Shown one piece after another: positions 10,376-21,073 of a stretch of DNA of 64,000 nucleotides (its first letter is position 1; every line of letters starts with the position of its first letter). Below the pieces are notes generated by a model that was given only the letters and a program-made list of their open reading frames with translations, was not told the DNA's origin and made no database searches. The DNA lies in the NCBI RefSeq assembly GCF_042453785.1, contig NC_091675.1, positions 54,474,501 to 54,538,500 on the forward strand, read 5' to 3'. Origin of the DNA: Malus domestica (Eukaryota; Streptophyta; Magnoliopsida; Rosales; Rosaceae). Position numbers and translations under genes: made by a program.

Positions 10376-13204
10376 ATGGATAATCCCATGAGAGTTGTTT
10401 CACTTCTCAGATTTCTAAGCATTGTAATAACCATTAGCATTTGCCCATGCAATGGCAATCTGATCAGTGTGCCTTGCAAGGAATATGAGAGACAAGCACT
10501 TTTGATGTTGAAGCAAGACCTCAAGGATCCTTCAAACCGGCTTTCATCTTGGGTTGGCGGCGAAGGAGACTGCTGCAACTGGACTGGAGTTATATGCGAT
10601 AAAAAAACTGGTCATGTCCGCGAGCTCCACCTTGGGAATTATTATGCAGATGAGGAATTTTCAAGTGAGAGTTCGTCCTTGGGTGGTAAGTTAAATCCTT
10701 CTCTGCTCAACTTAAAGCATCTTAGCTACCTAGACCTATACAGAAATGATTTTGAAGGAAAACAGATTCCTAGCTTCTTAGGTTCTTTGAAAAGTTTAAG
10801 ATATCTCAACCTTTCAGAAGCAAGGTTTGGAGGAACAATTCCTCCTCAACTAGGAAACCTCTCGAGTCTTCGCACTCTTGATCTGTTTGATAACCTTTTG
10901 GTAGTTGAGAACCTTCAATGGATTTCTGGCCTTTCTCTTTTGCAACACCTGAATATTGCTGGTATAGATCTTAGCAAAGTATCACATTGGTTGCAGGGGA
11001 CAAACACACTTCCCTCTCAGCTGGTAGAACTACATATGTCTGAATGTGATCTAGGTGTCCTACCAGGCGGAATTTCGAACATGACTAGTCTTCGAGTTCT
11101 TAATCTCGATTACAACTCTATCAGTTCTATAATTCCCATATGGTTGTATACTTTTAGCAATCTTGAAACACTAGTTCTTTCAGAAAATAACTTTCATGGT
11201 GAAATTTCAAGTTCCATTGGAAACTTAACAGCCCTTGTCAATCTTGACACATCGGACAACCAACTTGATGGGAAAATCCCAAACTCATTGGGAAACCTTT
11301 GTAAGCTGATGGTTCTCGAATTTTCGAGGAACAATTTTAGCGGAAGCATTTCAGAAATATTTGAAAGCTTGTCTACGTGCAGTTCAGGGCGCATTGAGTT
11401 ATTGGGTCTATCAGATAATAATCTTTCAGGTTATCTGTCTCAGCTTGGTAACTTCAAAAATTTAGGCTCGCTTGACTTTTCAAGTAATTCAATATCAGGT
11501 CCGATTCCAGTATCTTTGGGAAATCTGTCATGCTTAGAAAGTTTGGACATTGGTAACAATCAATTAGAGGGTGTTGTCTCCGAAGTTCATTTCACCAATC
11601 TTACAAAACTGAAATACTTTTATGCAAGCGAAAATTCGCTGACTCTGAAAACTAGTCTAGATTGGCTTCCTCCCTTCCAACTAAACACCTTGTTTCTAAA
11701 TTCTTGGCATCTAGAGCCATCAGAGTTGCCTGCATGGCTTCAAACTCAAACAAAACTGTATGCTCTTAACCTGTCAAATACAGCTATTTCAGGTATCATT
11801 CCTACTTGGTTTTGGAACTTTTCCTCCCTTGGATTAGGCCTTTTGGATCTCTCTTACAATCAATTGTACGGAAAGGTTCCGAATATAGATTCTATGTCTT
11901 CAGAAGTAATTAACCTAGGTTCTAACCAGTTCCACGGTTCATTACCTTTGTTTTCTTCCCACATAACTACACTAGATCTTTCCAACTCATCATTTTCCGG
12001 AACTCTGTTTCATTTCTTTTGTGACAAGACTGATGGGCCAAAACAACTTGAAATTCTTCAACTTCAAGACAATTTTCTCAACGGAGAAATTCCTGACTGT
12101 TTGGACAATCTACAAAACTTGACACTTCTCAACTTAGAAAACAACAATTTGGGTGGGAACATTCCAGCCTCCGTTGGACACTTAGGACTCCTCCGATCAT
12201 TGCACTTGCGCAATAATCACTTATCTGGAGAAGTACCTACTTCCCTACAAAAATGTGAGTCCTTGTTCCTTCTTGATCTTCACAAAAATGAATTTGTTGG
12301 AACCATACCAACATGGATTGGTAAAAGTCTTTCACATTTGGGAATTCTCAGCCTCCGTTCGAACATGCTTCACGACAACATTCCTCATGAACTATGCAGT
12401 CTCCGAAATCTCCAGATCCTAGACGTCGCGGACAACCACCTTTCCGGAGCAATACCAACATGTTTCAAGAATTTCACAGCCATGGCAAATTTTTCAAACT
12501 CGAGAGACCCCATTTTGTTCTCCACTATATCATTTGGTGATGGTGAAGCCTCCTTCGAGGACAACTACATAGAGAATGCAATCTTGGTGAGAAAAGGTAG
12601 AGAGATGGAGTATAACAAAATACTTACTTTGGTGACAAGCTTGGACCTTTCAGACAACTTTATATCCGGAGAGATCCCTGAAGAGCTGACCAGCCTCATC
12701 TACTTGCAATCATTCAACTTATCAGGAAATCTTTTGGTTGGAAAAATCCCTTCAAAGATTGGTGATATGAGATGGTTGGAATCTCTCGATCTCTCGAGGA
12801 ACAAACTTACTGGTCAGATTTCTCCAAGCATGTCAAAGTTAACATTTCTAAGCAACTTGAACTTGTCCTACAACTATCTGACAGGACAGATTCCAGAAAG
12901 CACACAGCTTCAGAGCCTTGATAGGTCGAGTTTCTTTGGCAATAAACTTTGTGGACCTCCACTGGAAAAGTGCAGCACAACCCATGGTGGGAGTTCAATT
13001 TCATCGGGTGATCAAAAAAAGGGAGGAATTGGTCGTTTACTTGAAGACGGTTGGTTGGATCTGAGCTTGGGACTAGGGTTTGCATTTGGATTTTGGAGTG
13101 TTCTTGGCTCGTTGTTGTTGAACATGCCATGGAGTACTGGGTTTTCGCGGTTCCAAAATAATATTGTGAGCAAGCTCTATGCCATAATTCAAGAGAAACT
13201 ATGA
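10376..13204 (+). CDS. LRR receptor-like protein, HcrVf/Cf-type
   Basis: A cell-surface receptor without a kinase domain, of the class that perceives pathogen or developmental ligands and signals through partner kinases such as SOBIR1 (family knowledge). The 942-residue single exon shows, in order: signal peptide (about 1-28), cysteine-paired LRR cap (C34, C66-C67, C74; GDCCNWTGVICD), a long run of extracellular LRRs of the LxxLxLxxNxLxGxIP type, a non-LRR island at about 705-755, four to five further LRRs, an acidic juxtamembrane segment (LLEDGW), a transmembrane helix near 892-916 and a 25-residue cytoplasmic tail. Length and wording (LKQDLKDPSNRLSSW, NLQWISGLSLLQHL, YRLLEDEW-like C-terminus) match apple HcrVf proteins, which are about 980 residues. 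The ATG at 10376 is the first in frame; a second at codon 5 is possible. The frame is intact. The ligand is unknown. Confidence 0.95.
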   Translation: MDNPMRVVSLLRFLSIVITISICPCNGNLISVPCKEYERQALLMLKQDLKDPSNRLSSWVGGEGDCCNWTGVICDKKTGHVRELHLGNYYADEEFSSESSSLGGKLNPSLLNLKHLSYLDLYRNDFEGKQIPSFLGSLKSLRYLNLSEARFGGTIPPQLGNLSSLRTLDLFDNLLVVENLQWISGLSLLQHLNIAGIDLSKVSHWLQGTNTLPSQLVELHMSECDLGVLPGGISNMTSLRVLNLDYNSISSIIPIWLYTFSNLETLVLSENNFHGEISSSIGNLTALVNLDTSDNQLDGKIPNSLGNLCKLMVLEFSRNNFSGSISEIFESLSTCSSGRIELLGLSDNNLSGYLSQLGNFKNLGSLDFSSNSISGPIPVSLGNLSCLESLDIGNNQLEGVVSEVHFTNLTKLKYFYASENSLTLKTSLDWLPPFQLNTLFLNSWHLEPSELPAWLQTQTKLYALNLSNTAISGIIPTWFWNFSSLGLGLLDLSYNQLYGKVPNIDSMSSEVINLGSNQFHGSLPLFSSHITTLDLSNSSFSGTLFHFFCDKTDGPKQLEILQLQDNFLNGEIPDCLDNLQNLTLLNLENNNLGGNIPASVGHLGLLRSLHLRNNHLSGEVPTSLQKCESLFLLDLHKNEFVGTIPTWIGKSLSHLGILSLRSNMLHDNIPHELCSLRNLQILDVADNHLSGAIPTCFKNFTAMANFSNSRDPILFSTISFGDGEASFEDNYIENAILVRKGREMEYNKILTLVTSLDLSDNFISGEIPEELTSLIYLQSFNLSGNLLVGKIPSKIGDMRWLESLDLSRNKLTGQISPSMSKLTFLSNLNLSYNYLTGQIPESTQLQSLDRSSFFGNKLCGPPLEKCSTTHGGSSISSGDQKKGGIGRLLEDGWLDLSLGLGFAFGFWSVLGSLLLNMPWSTGFSRFQNNIVSKLYAIIQEKL

Positions 13205-14808
13205 GCATTCGAACTTAAGTGCAGAGTGAAAGAGCGTTGCTTTAACCAACTTGGATATGCCAATGTTTGAAAAGATTTATGATATTACTGTTGAATCTTC
13301 ATAACTATTACTGCATGAATAAGTTGTACCAATATTTATGTTTGTGTATGCGAACAGAGTAATTTTCTTGCTAATTTCAAACAAATACGCAATTACCATG
13401 ATCGTATTCCAAATAAACAATTGCATAACATGAATCTAGTTACAGACTTCTCATCATCCAAAGCAGTTTAGTTCTTTCCTTTCACTTCTCTCTACTTGCG
13501 TGAATCACCTCCTGTAAATATGACAATTTCAATACCATCAAAAGCTTAGGTTCATAGCATCAGAATTATTATTTTAAATTGAACATATCATATGCTTGTA
13601 ATGTCATGACACTATCAAAACAGAAATATTAGTGCCTTCAGATTACTATGATCGAAGTACATAAACTAATAAGGAAATAAATGCATGCCAAACAGGGGTT
13701 TTATATGGTAAATTCGGAGCGATGTAAGGTTGTCAATGAAATGCACAAGGTACCGACAGTTAAGGAGTCTCGAATAAACAGATGGATATGGATCATATAA
13801 ACATTTCAGAGTTCAATAAGATAAAACAAAAATACAGAAAGTTTACTGGACAAATTCAGAAAGTGCATGGAAATAGTGCTAAACTAACGTAGCTTTTTAT
13901 GTCAAGCAATACGGAAAATTGATAGAAAATACAGAGTTCATAGAACAAAAGATCAGGTAAACTGCATCAAGCAAACTGGAAACCTTTTAAAAGTTCACGT
14001 TCTTTGCACAAGATGTGTCCTAGTTCCCAGCAAAGCTGAAATGAACCACATCAAAGAAACAGAGGAAACAATTGTACCATTTGCTGGCGACATAGTCGTA
14101 CACCAAGAAAATTGGAAATAGATTGTCCCATTGTACATGCCAAAATGATAAATCCCAGCATCATCTAAAGCTTTTGGAAGCAAGGCAAGCAAGGGTCCAA
14201 CCTTGGCCCTGAAAATACAGGGATTTGAAATAAGAATCGTGAAACCGAACTCTGTATGCATTCACATGGTAACAAGTAAACCAAGCACAATTCAATGAGT
14301 AAAAAGATAATATGGCATTACAACACACTTCATATTCCATGTGATATGCAGAACAAAATAACCAATCTTCCACATACACAATGATACCATATCATTCAAC
14401 CAATAATTAATGATAGAACCGAAAGATGGTGCATGATGCATTAGCTAGCAATACATGCAAGTGGGGGGTAAGAATATGGTGATCCTTGTTCCCGGATCAA
14501 AAACTTGGTTTTTCATTTTACCTCACAAAAAATGTAGAGTTCAGACACAGAAGTCCTTATGATAAAACAAAAACCATAAGGAGACTAAGTGTTCATCCTT
14601 GTCATCACCATAGAACCATACAGACGTAATTGAGTCCCAAGAGACTAGATCCTGGATATGTACAGATCCTCCCTGGTTTAATACTAAATAATTACTGCAC
14701 ATAAGAGCTACAAAGCACAAGCCTTCCGAAAGGGAAAAAGGGTACAAATATTTACTTCTTAATACAATAAAGTACATAGCTTCCCAAGTACAAATTTTAC
14801 ATACTTAC
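13205..14808. other. Intergenic between RLP and DNMT2 pseudogene
   Basis: Contains the RLP 3' UTR. An 88-codon frame on the minus strand (13995-14261) follows a good AG acceptor but does not match the missing last exons of DNMT2 or anything else I recognise. No gene is called. Confidence 0.4.
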
Positions 14809-15893
14809 ATCACTGGACGTAGAAACGAAGAAGGATATCCATGGCACTTCCCCACCTCTCTACCAAGCTTAATGGAACAATGTACTGATCTACGATGCCA
14901 CTACAAAATCCACTCCCTTCATCTTTCTTCAATATTCCTTCAGTATTTGTAGAACCAGTAGTGGTGCCCACAAAATTGGACTCCGATTGGTCACTGCAAT
15001 TCTTGAATTCAAGAAAGCTTTCTATAGGCTCACAATATTCAAGTAACGTATCCCGGCTCTCTTGTGGTTCATCGAGTTTAGAGAACACTGTCTCATCAGC
15101 ATTTGCATCCCCAAATAATGGCCCTAGCGAGCGAAGAAGCTGATTATTGAAAACTTGTTGTGAAAGGTTCAAGGTTTCCTCCTTGCCTGCAGGATAAATG
15201 AATTTATGTGTTAACTCTTGAAAGAATAAGAGCAAGAGGTTTCCAAGAGCTTCTGAATGACCTAGAAAACCAGTGAGAGAGGAGGCTACCAGGCAAAAAT
15301 AGCGTGGCCTGGAATAGGGTTCGCCAAACTGTAACAGACTCAATATGAACTCCTGCAGAACAAAATTTGTTCTTCCCAATATCTCTATCATTTTTGTATG
15401 CGTATCAGATGTCTGCAGCCAGGAGATAAAACAAAGGAATTGGAAAACAAAAAACAAATCAATATTTTACCTACAATTAAGATAAAACTTCCAAGGATTG
15501 ACCTCAAATCCGACAACATTTTCCACAAATAACACCATTGGTCGAGATGTGTGTAGTATCAACTCAAGAATGTTGAGAAATGAAAATGCCTGAGCATCGC
15601 CGGATTGCTTCTGGAGACCTATCCATAAGTAACTAGTGAAAATCTGTTTAAGCGGTTGCCATACATCTGTAAAGACGAAAATGATGAAAACTAACCTTGT
15701 CGAGTGTAAAGTTGGCAAGGAGGAGAAAGAAGTCATGCATCCGCCCCAAACAGTCGAGATCAGCAGCAGTAAGGCTCTGAATATTACCCTTTACAAACAA
15801 GAATATTCAAATTTCAGTGCAAGATGAGCTCAAGTAGGTTTAGGAAACATCAGAAAGTGGCTCAAAATACCAAACACCGAAACAAATGGTACT

Positions 15894-16621
15894 TGTTGTG
15901 CGGAAGCGTCAAATATGAAACCAATAAATTACAACGGCAAAATATGACAAGACAAATAATCCAAAGAACACAATGATTTATACTGGTTCGGCGTAAGCCT
16001 ACGTCCAGTTCCGAGACGGCAAGGAAATTCCACTTATATCAAAAGGAGATTACAAATAGAGTTTTAACTCTCAAACCCAAATCCCACATACAACCAATAG
16101 CTCTCACTCGAACTAAGAAACAAATGGAGAAGAAGAAACACATATCAAAATCCTTCTCTCCCAAAAGCTACACAAGTAGCACCAACATCTTTGATTGAGT
16201 GATTACTAACAAAATGGGATTATTACAAATGGTGGGAAGGAGCAGCTCATATTCAAATGGGAGAGCCGAATGCTCTCCCTGGTTTCTCTCATCTGCCGCT
16301 CCCCCCCTTTTCTTCTCTCGGCTTCTCCTCAAACATATAGCAGCTGCTGCTGCCTTAGAAAATACCCAAAGAAAAGCTCTTTTGTCAAGTTGCAAAGGAA
16401 GGAGCCGAATAAACCCAATTCCATTTGCCTATAAAAAAATCCAAAGTAAAGGAATAATCATTCCTTTACAAACATCATCATGACCTTCCTTTTTCTTTTC
16501 AACAAACATCATCATTGTGTTTTTACTCATGATGATGTCCACCAAACTTTTCTTTGTTTAATAGCCGAAAGGAGAGTTGGCTTGTTGTCCCCTTGGCCAC
16601 TAATTTGGCCACTATCCAACA
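15894..16621 (-). repeat. 3' LTR (728 bp) of the intronic element
   Basis: Direct repeat of 17860-18592. The copies differ by scattered substitutions and a 5-bp length difference (GACGGCAAGG here against GACGGCGAGGAGAGG there), which suggests a fairly recent insertion. Confidence 0.93.
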
Positions 16622-17859
16622 ATCTCCACCTTGGCCAAATTTCGAAAACTTCACAGAGAATCGAATCAACAATCACCATAAGCACCCAAAGTACAAACTA
16701 AAGACAACGGGAACTATATCAAATTCCCAAACTCTCGGTACTCATAATGATCTCCACCTCGACTCAAATTGTACCAAAGCCAACAAAAGTAGACCATTTC
16801 TCTACCGTCTTCTCCAAATTTGCAAACCATAAGTGCCTTGATCAAAACAAAAGTGATTCAAACGAAGAACTGAAATTCTTCAATATCACCGACAAAAGAT
16901 CAAGCACACCATACCAAAGTTGGACATACAACGAACTCCACTTGCTCACAAACACCATGGTCTGAAACTGTACCAATAGACTCATTCACATAGCATGGCA
17001 TATTCTCCAAGTCAAAACTGATTACAAATTTGGCAACAAGGTCTAACATACCACATACAAAAAAATATGCCCTTCACTCAAGTTTACCATCATCACATGA
17101 GCACCAACAGGACAACCAAAAATTTCAAATTCAAATAATCAGCAGGAGATCCAAAATCATACCTCAACTGGAGTCTTCAAGAAAACTAATTGCAGATGAT
17201 GGAGACCAACAGACCAAATAGCAGTGGCAAACAAATCCAACCAAATGTCTATAGACCAAACAAAGTTAGAAAGCATATAACTTGCCTTCTACAAGAGGGT
17301 TCCACACAAATGTTATGCAGTGCAAGTGGTGTATCCAAAATAGTGTTATGTCTCACTATCCAAACCTTTGCAGAACTCAACAAATTGGCCCTCACAAACT
17401 CCTCCAATGTTTCCATCAACTTGCTCCAAAGGCAACTAGTGGGAGTGAAGAAAAACTTCTCTACCGTTGAAAAAATGCCAAAGAGAAGAAAACTTAGCCT
17501 TAGCCTTTTTCCCTTTTCTTTAGCCAACAACATCATTTGTCATCATGATGTCCTTCTGCCAAAACAAATGGCAAAAGAAAAGGAACCAACATTTTCTTTT
17601 CAATTCTCAACAACTTCTACTTTTTTTTTCCGGAACCATTCTCCAATATGCGAGCTCAGGGACTGCATTATGGTCCCTTACCATCCTTCTTCAACGCCAC
17701 ACATTTCGCAGCAATGCAAGCAAAACTTGTATCTCCAATTGACCAAATGCCAAAGTCATTCCTCCTGTCAAATTTTTTCATATTTCACCGTCATTCGAAG
17801 ATTTCATAGACAAACTAGTACAAAGCCTCCAAGTCGAAACCCGGAGCTCTGATACCACT

Positions 17860-18592
17860 TGTTGTGCGGAAGCGTCAAATATGAAACCAATAAATTACAA
17901 CGGCAAAATATGACAAGACAAATAATCCAAAGAACACAATGATTTATACTGGTTCGGCGTAAGCCTACGTCCAGTTCCGAGACGGCGAGGAGAGGAAATT
18001 CTACTTATATCAAAAGGAGATTACAAATAGAGTTTTAACTCTCAAACCCAAATTCCACATACAACCAATAGCTCTCACTCAAACTAAGAAACAAATGGAG
18101 AAGAAGAAACACATATCAAAATCCTTCTCTCCCAAAAGCTACACAAGTAGCACCAACACCTTTGATTGAGTGATTACTAACAAAATGGGATTATTACAAA
18201 TGGTGGGAAGGAGCAGCTCATATTCAAATGGGAGAGCCGAATGCTCTCCCTGGTTTCTCTCATCTGCCGCTCCCTCCCTTTTCTTCTCTCGGCTTCTCCT
18301 CAAACATATAGCAGCTGCTGCTGCCTTAGAAAATACCAAAAGAAATGCTCTTTTGTCAAGTTGCAAAGGAATGAGCTGAATAAACCCAATTCCATTTGCC
18401 TATAAAAAAATCCAAAGTAAAGGAATAATCATTCCTTTACAAACATCATCATGACCTTCCTTTTTCTTTTCAACAAACATCATCATTGTGTTTTTACTCA
18501 TGATGATGTCCACCAAACTTTTCTTTGTTTAATAGCTGAAAGGAGAGTTGGCTTGTTGTCCCCTTGGCCACTAATTTGGCCACTATCCAACA
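17860..18592 (-). repeat. 5' LTR (733 bp) of the intronic element
   Basis: Partner of 15894-16621. On the minus strand it is followed after two bases by the tRNA-Met primer-binding site, which fixes it as the 5' LTR. Confidence 0.93.
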
Positions 18593-18700
18593 GTACTAAT
18601 ACAAAACTGACCCCATACAGAACCAGTTGACAAGCAATTTTAAACCAAAATATTCAAACAAATTGTAAAACATCCAAAATTAAAGCATCTAAGAGATTAA

Positions 18701-18907
18701 GCGCCTGTTTGGAACTGTTCACTAAAAGTAATTTTTAATAACCAACGGCGCTTCCGCCTACTTTTTGCAAAAAGCTTTTAAGTATTTCTGGGTCATAGAA
18801 TGCACCAAGCACTTTGCATTTCAATAACAATTTCAACGGATAAAAGCACTTCTACAAAAGTGCTTATGAGCAGAGTGATTCCTACAAAAGCAGTCTTAAA
18901 CGATCCC
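18701..18907. mobile_element. Tourist-like MITE, 207 bp
   Basis: Ends GCGCCTGTTTGGAACTG and (reverse complement) GGGATCGTTTAAGACTG are imperfect inverted repeats flanked by TAA on both sides (18698-18700, 18908-18910), the 3-bp duplication expected of PIF/Harbinger derivatives. It contains AAAAGCACTT and AAAAGTGCTT, wording typical of this MITE class. It lies in intron 2 of the DNMT2 pseudogene. Confidence 0.6.
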
Positions 18908-19401
18908 TAAGTGTAAGAAACTCAAATTGGGTAGCCATATATAAAAAAACTTTTGATCCTCAAGAAATCAAACACCACAAATTTGTACTTAGGCTGTGCA
19001 CACTGTATAAAAAGGAGCTTGAATTTGGATAAATTACAAAATTGAACTAAAAAATGGGAAGAACCTGATAGGGACGGTGGCCGAAATTATGCTGGTGAAC
19101 TTTGTTGGCATTGTCGTTGATGTCGAACGCTTCCACAACTTCGGCGTTCACTCCTACCCTCATTAGCGAGTACCTCTGACAATCGCAAAGATGCAAACTT
19201 GAGCAAAAAACGTTGAAGAATTAAAAAACTGGAAAGCAAAACGGGGTATTTAGGGTATATGGGTTACCGTATTACCATTCCGCCAATGCCGCAGTAGAAC
19301 TCAAGGACCCGCCATGGTTGCTCTTCCTGTTTCTGCCCTCTAAACCCTTTGCTATTTTAGCGTCGTCCCGCGGGCTGGGCAGCCTCGACTGTCAGTTCTA
19401 A

Positions 19402-20198
19402 GGCCATCTCCAACCGATGGAGCCCACCCTTCAAAAATTTTCAAGATATTAATATTTTAATAAATAGTATAGGGTTATATTTGCTTCCATCTCCAACCGA
19501 GGGCCAGAGGGGTTCGTTTTAGCCCTTTCACAAAAAACCATCTCCAATCGAGCGCCAAAGGGCTATAGGGTCAAATATAATTTATTATTTAAAAACTACA
19601 AATTAAATTCAAATCCAACGGCTAAGCGACGTCAGCATGGAGTAGGCATTTACGTTTTATGTTTTTAAATGTTTTTAAAAATGTTATTTAAGTTTCATGT
19701 TGTATAATTTTTATGTTGGTTAATGTTATTTAATGTTGTTTCATATTGTTTAATGTTGTTTCATGTTACTTAATTTAATTTAATATTGTATAATGGCTTA
19801 GGAAGTTATAGGAAAAAAAATGGAATTTAAAAAAAATATGAAATAAATTTTGTGAAATAGAAGTTATAGGAAAAAATAGAAGTTATATGAAAATTTTTGT
19901 AAATAAAAAATAATAATAATAATGTAAAAAAAAATATCAAATCAAATGCAACGGCTAGTAGCTGTTTCATTTGAATTTTTTCTTAATAAATCATGTCGGT
20001 CATAACCGACAGGAATAACAAAACATTAAAAAAAAATAGCCAGCCTGGGGCTAGCTGGCTGGCAAAAGCAGTCAGCCCTTTGGCCCTTTGAAATTTCGTG
20101 GGGCTCTCCCAGATTCCCGAGCCCTCTGGCCTAGCCCTCGGTTGGAGACGGTTTTAGGGCTATTTTCGACCCTCTGGACCCTTCGGTTGGAGATAGCC
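19402..20198. mobile_element. Tourist-like (PIF/Harbinger) MITE, 797 bp
   Basis: Terminal inverted repeats GGCCATCTCCAACCGA (left) and GGCTATCTCCAACCGA (right, reverse complement) differ at one base and are flanked by TAA on both sides (19399-19401, 20199-20201). Sub-terminal GGGCT/AGCCC blocks recur inside both arms. There is no transposase. The left end is only about 55 bp upstream of exon 1 of the DNMT2 pseudogene. Confidence 0.85.
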
Positions 20199-20520
20199 TA
20201 AAAATCCCGCCTAGGCCCGACTAAGCGCTTGTCTGATCACCGTCCAATTAATATAATAAATTTAATTAAATCCATTTAGTCCTATATATTGGTGTGTAAA
20301 CATATAGAAAAGCATGCAAAAGTGTGGCAATGACGTGATGTCCACAAACGTACACATATATATGTATGTATAAAGGCAAGTGTCGATATTGGTGTCTATA
20401 TATATGCATGCGAGTGTGTGAACGTGTTTTAGGCTTCTGCGCTGCAGCTACAGCTGCTGCTTTCGTCAGTTCGACAAGATGGGACAGTGAGTTATATAAT
20501 AGATACGCATACGTGTAACC

Positions 20521-20860
20521 TGTCAGACAGCCTACTCAGTTAAATTTCGTCGGTCATCTTTTGTCATGTCAGTCCACTTTCGTAATGTCAGCCCTCTTTC
20601 ATCATGTCAGTCCACTTTCGTAATGTCAGTTCTCGTTCGTCATGTCAGTCCACCTTCGTAATGTCTTCGTAAATCCTCACTCGTAAATCTTCGTACGTAA
20701 ATCCTCGTTCGTAAACCATACAAGTCAGTCCACTTTCGTGTCAGTCCTCGTTCGTAAATTTTCATACTTAAATTCTCATTCGTAAATCTTCGTTCGTAAA
20801 TGTCAGTCTGCTTTCGTGGAAGGTGTCAGCCCACATTTTATGTGAAGATGTGAGGTGACT
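20521..20860. repeat. Degenerate minisatellite built on ATGTCAGTCCACTTTCGTA and TCGTAAATC units
   Basis: About a dozen imperfect units of 12-20 bp alternate between ATGTCAGTCCACTTTCGTA-like and TTCGTTCGTAAATC-like wording. The array ends about 200 bp before a polypurine tract and an LTR start, the position where Tat/Ogre-lineage elements commonly carry tandem repeats. Confidence 0.75.
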
Positions 20861-21073
20861 TTCGTAAAGTAAGCGAAGAAGCCTGTTTGGCTTTCGCGAG
20901 TTAGGCACACGGAACAATGACTTAAAGTTTAGCAACTTCCATAAATTTGGTCTTAGTAAGAAATGCTTAAAGTTTAGCTAGGTTCAAAAATCATAGTTTC
21001 AAGGCCACATATGATCGAAAAACTTAGTTTTCCCCTATTTTACATAAGTAAAAAAGGGAAAAATGGGGCATTG

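Larger units (their letters stand above)
15894..18592 (-). mobile_element. Complete non-autonomous LTR retrotransposon in a DNMT2 intron
   Basis: Two near-identical LTRs (15894-16621 and 17860-18592) with TGTTG...CAACA ends flank 1,238 bp of non-coding sequence. The 5-bp target duplication GTACT is perfect (15889-15893 and 18593-18597). The primer-binding site, complementary to initiator tRNA-Met, reads GCTCTGATACCA at 17846-17857 on the + strand, so the element runs on the minus strand, the same way as the host gene. A purine-rich tract (AAGGTGGAGATT) lies at its 3' end near 16622-16633. No gag or pol is present, so it must have been moved in trans. At 2.7 kb it falls between classical TRIM and LARD sizes. 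Confidence 0.93.
14809..19346 (-). pseudogene. DNMT2: DNMT2/TRDMT1 tRNA cytosine-5 methyltransferase, disrupted
   Basis: DNMT2 methylates C38 of tRNA-Asp and relatives. Exons read on the minus strand: 1 (about 19346-19276, motif I VLEFYCGIGGM), 2 (19175-19065, [20 protein letters not shown]), 3 (15788-15696), 4 (15618-15503, [15 protein letters not shown] and the ENV motif [10 protein letters not shown]), 5 (15412-15290, EFILSLLQFGEPYSRPRYF), 6 (15186-14809, target-recognition region to ERWGSAMDI). Damage: exon 3 has lost one base and the PPCQ motif lies in the shifted frame with TGG changed to TGA and PCQP to PCQL; exon 6 has a second one-base loss and a TGA; motifs IX-X are absent; and exon 1 has no in-frame ATG after an upstream TAA. 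An LTR element and a MITE fill intron 2. Splice borders are otherwise well kept, so this was a normal intron-bearing gene, not a retrocopy. Confidence 0.88.

Noticed and set aside
13995..14261. 88-codon minus-strand frame as the last DNMT2 exon
   Set aside because: It contains none of the C-terminal methyltransferase motifs.
14810..15457. 215-codon minus-strand frame taken as one intact DNMT2 exon
   Set aside because: It reads through an intron (15289-15187) that happens to lack stops; with the intron removed, the frame downstream of the acceptor is shifted and stops.
17190..17852. 220-codon open frame inside the intronic LTR element, as a possible gag
   Set aside because: It lies on the strand opposite to the element's orientation as fixed by primer site and polypurine tract, has low-complexity composition and no retroviral motif.
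20521..20860. CRISPR-like spaced repeat
   Set aside because: Units are degenerate, directly adjacent and without unique spacers, in a plant nuclear context.
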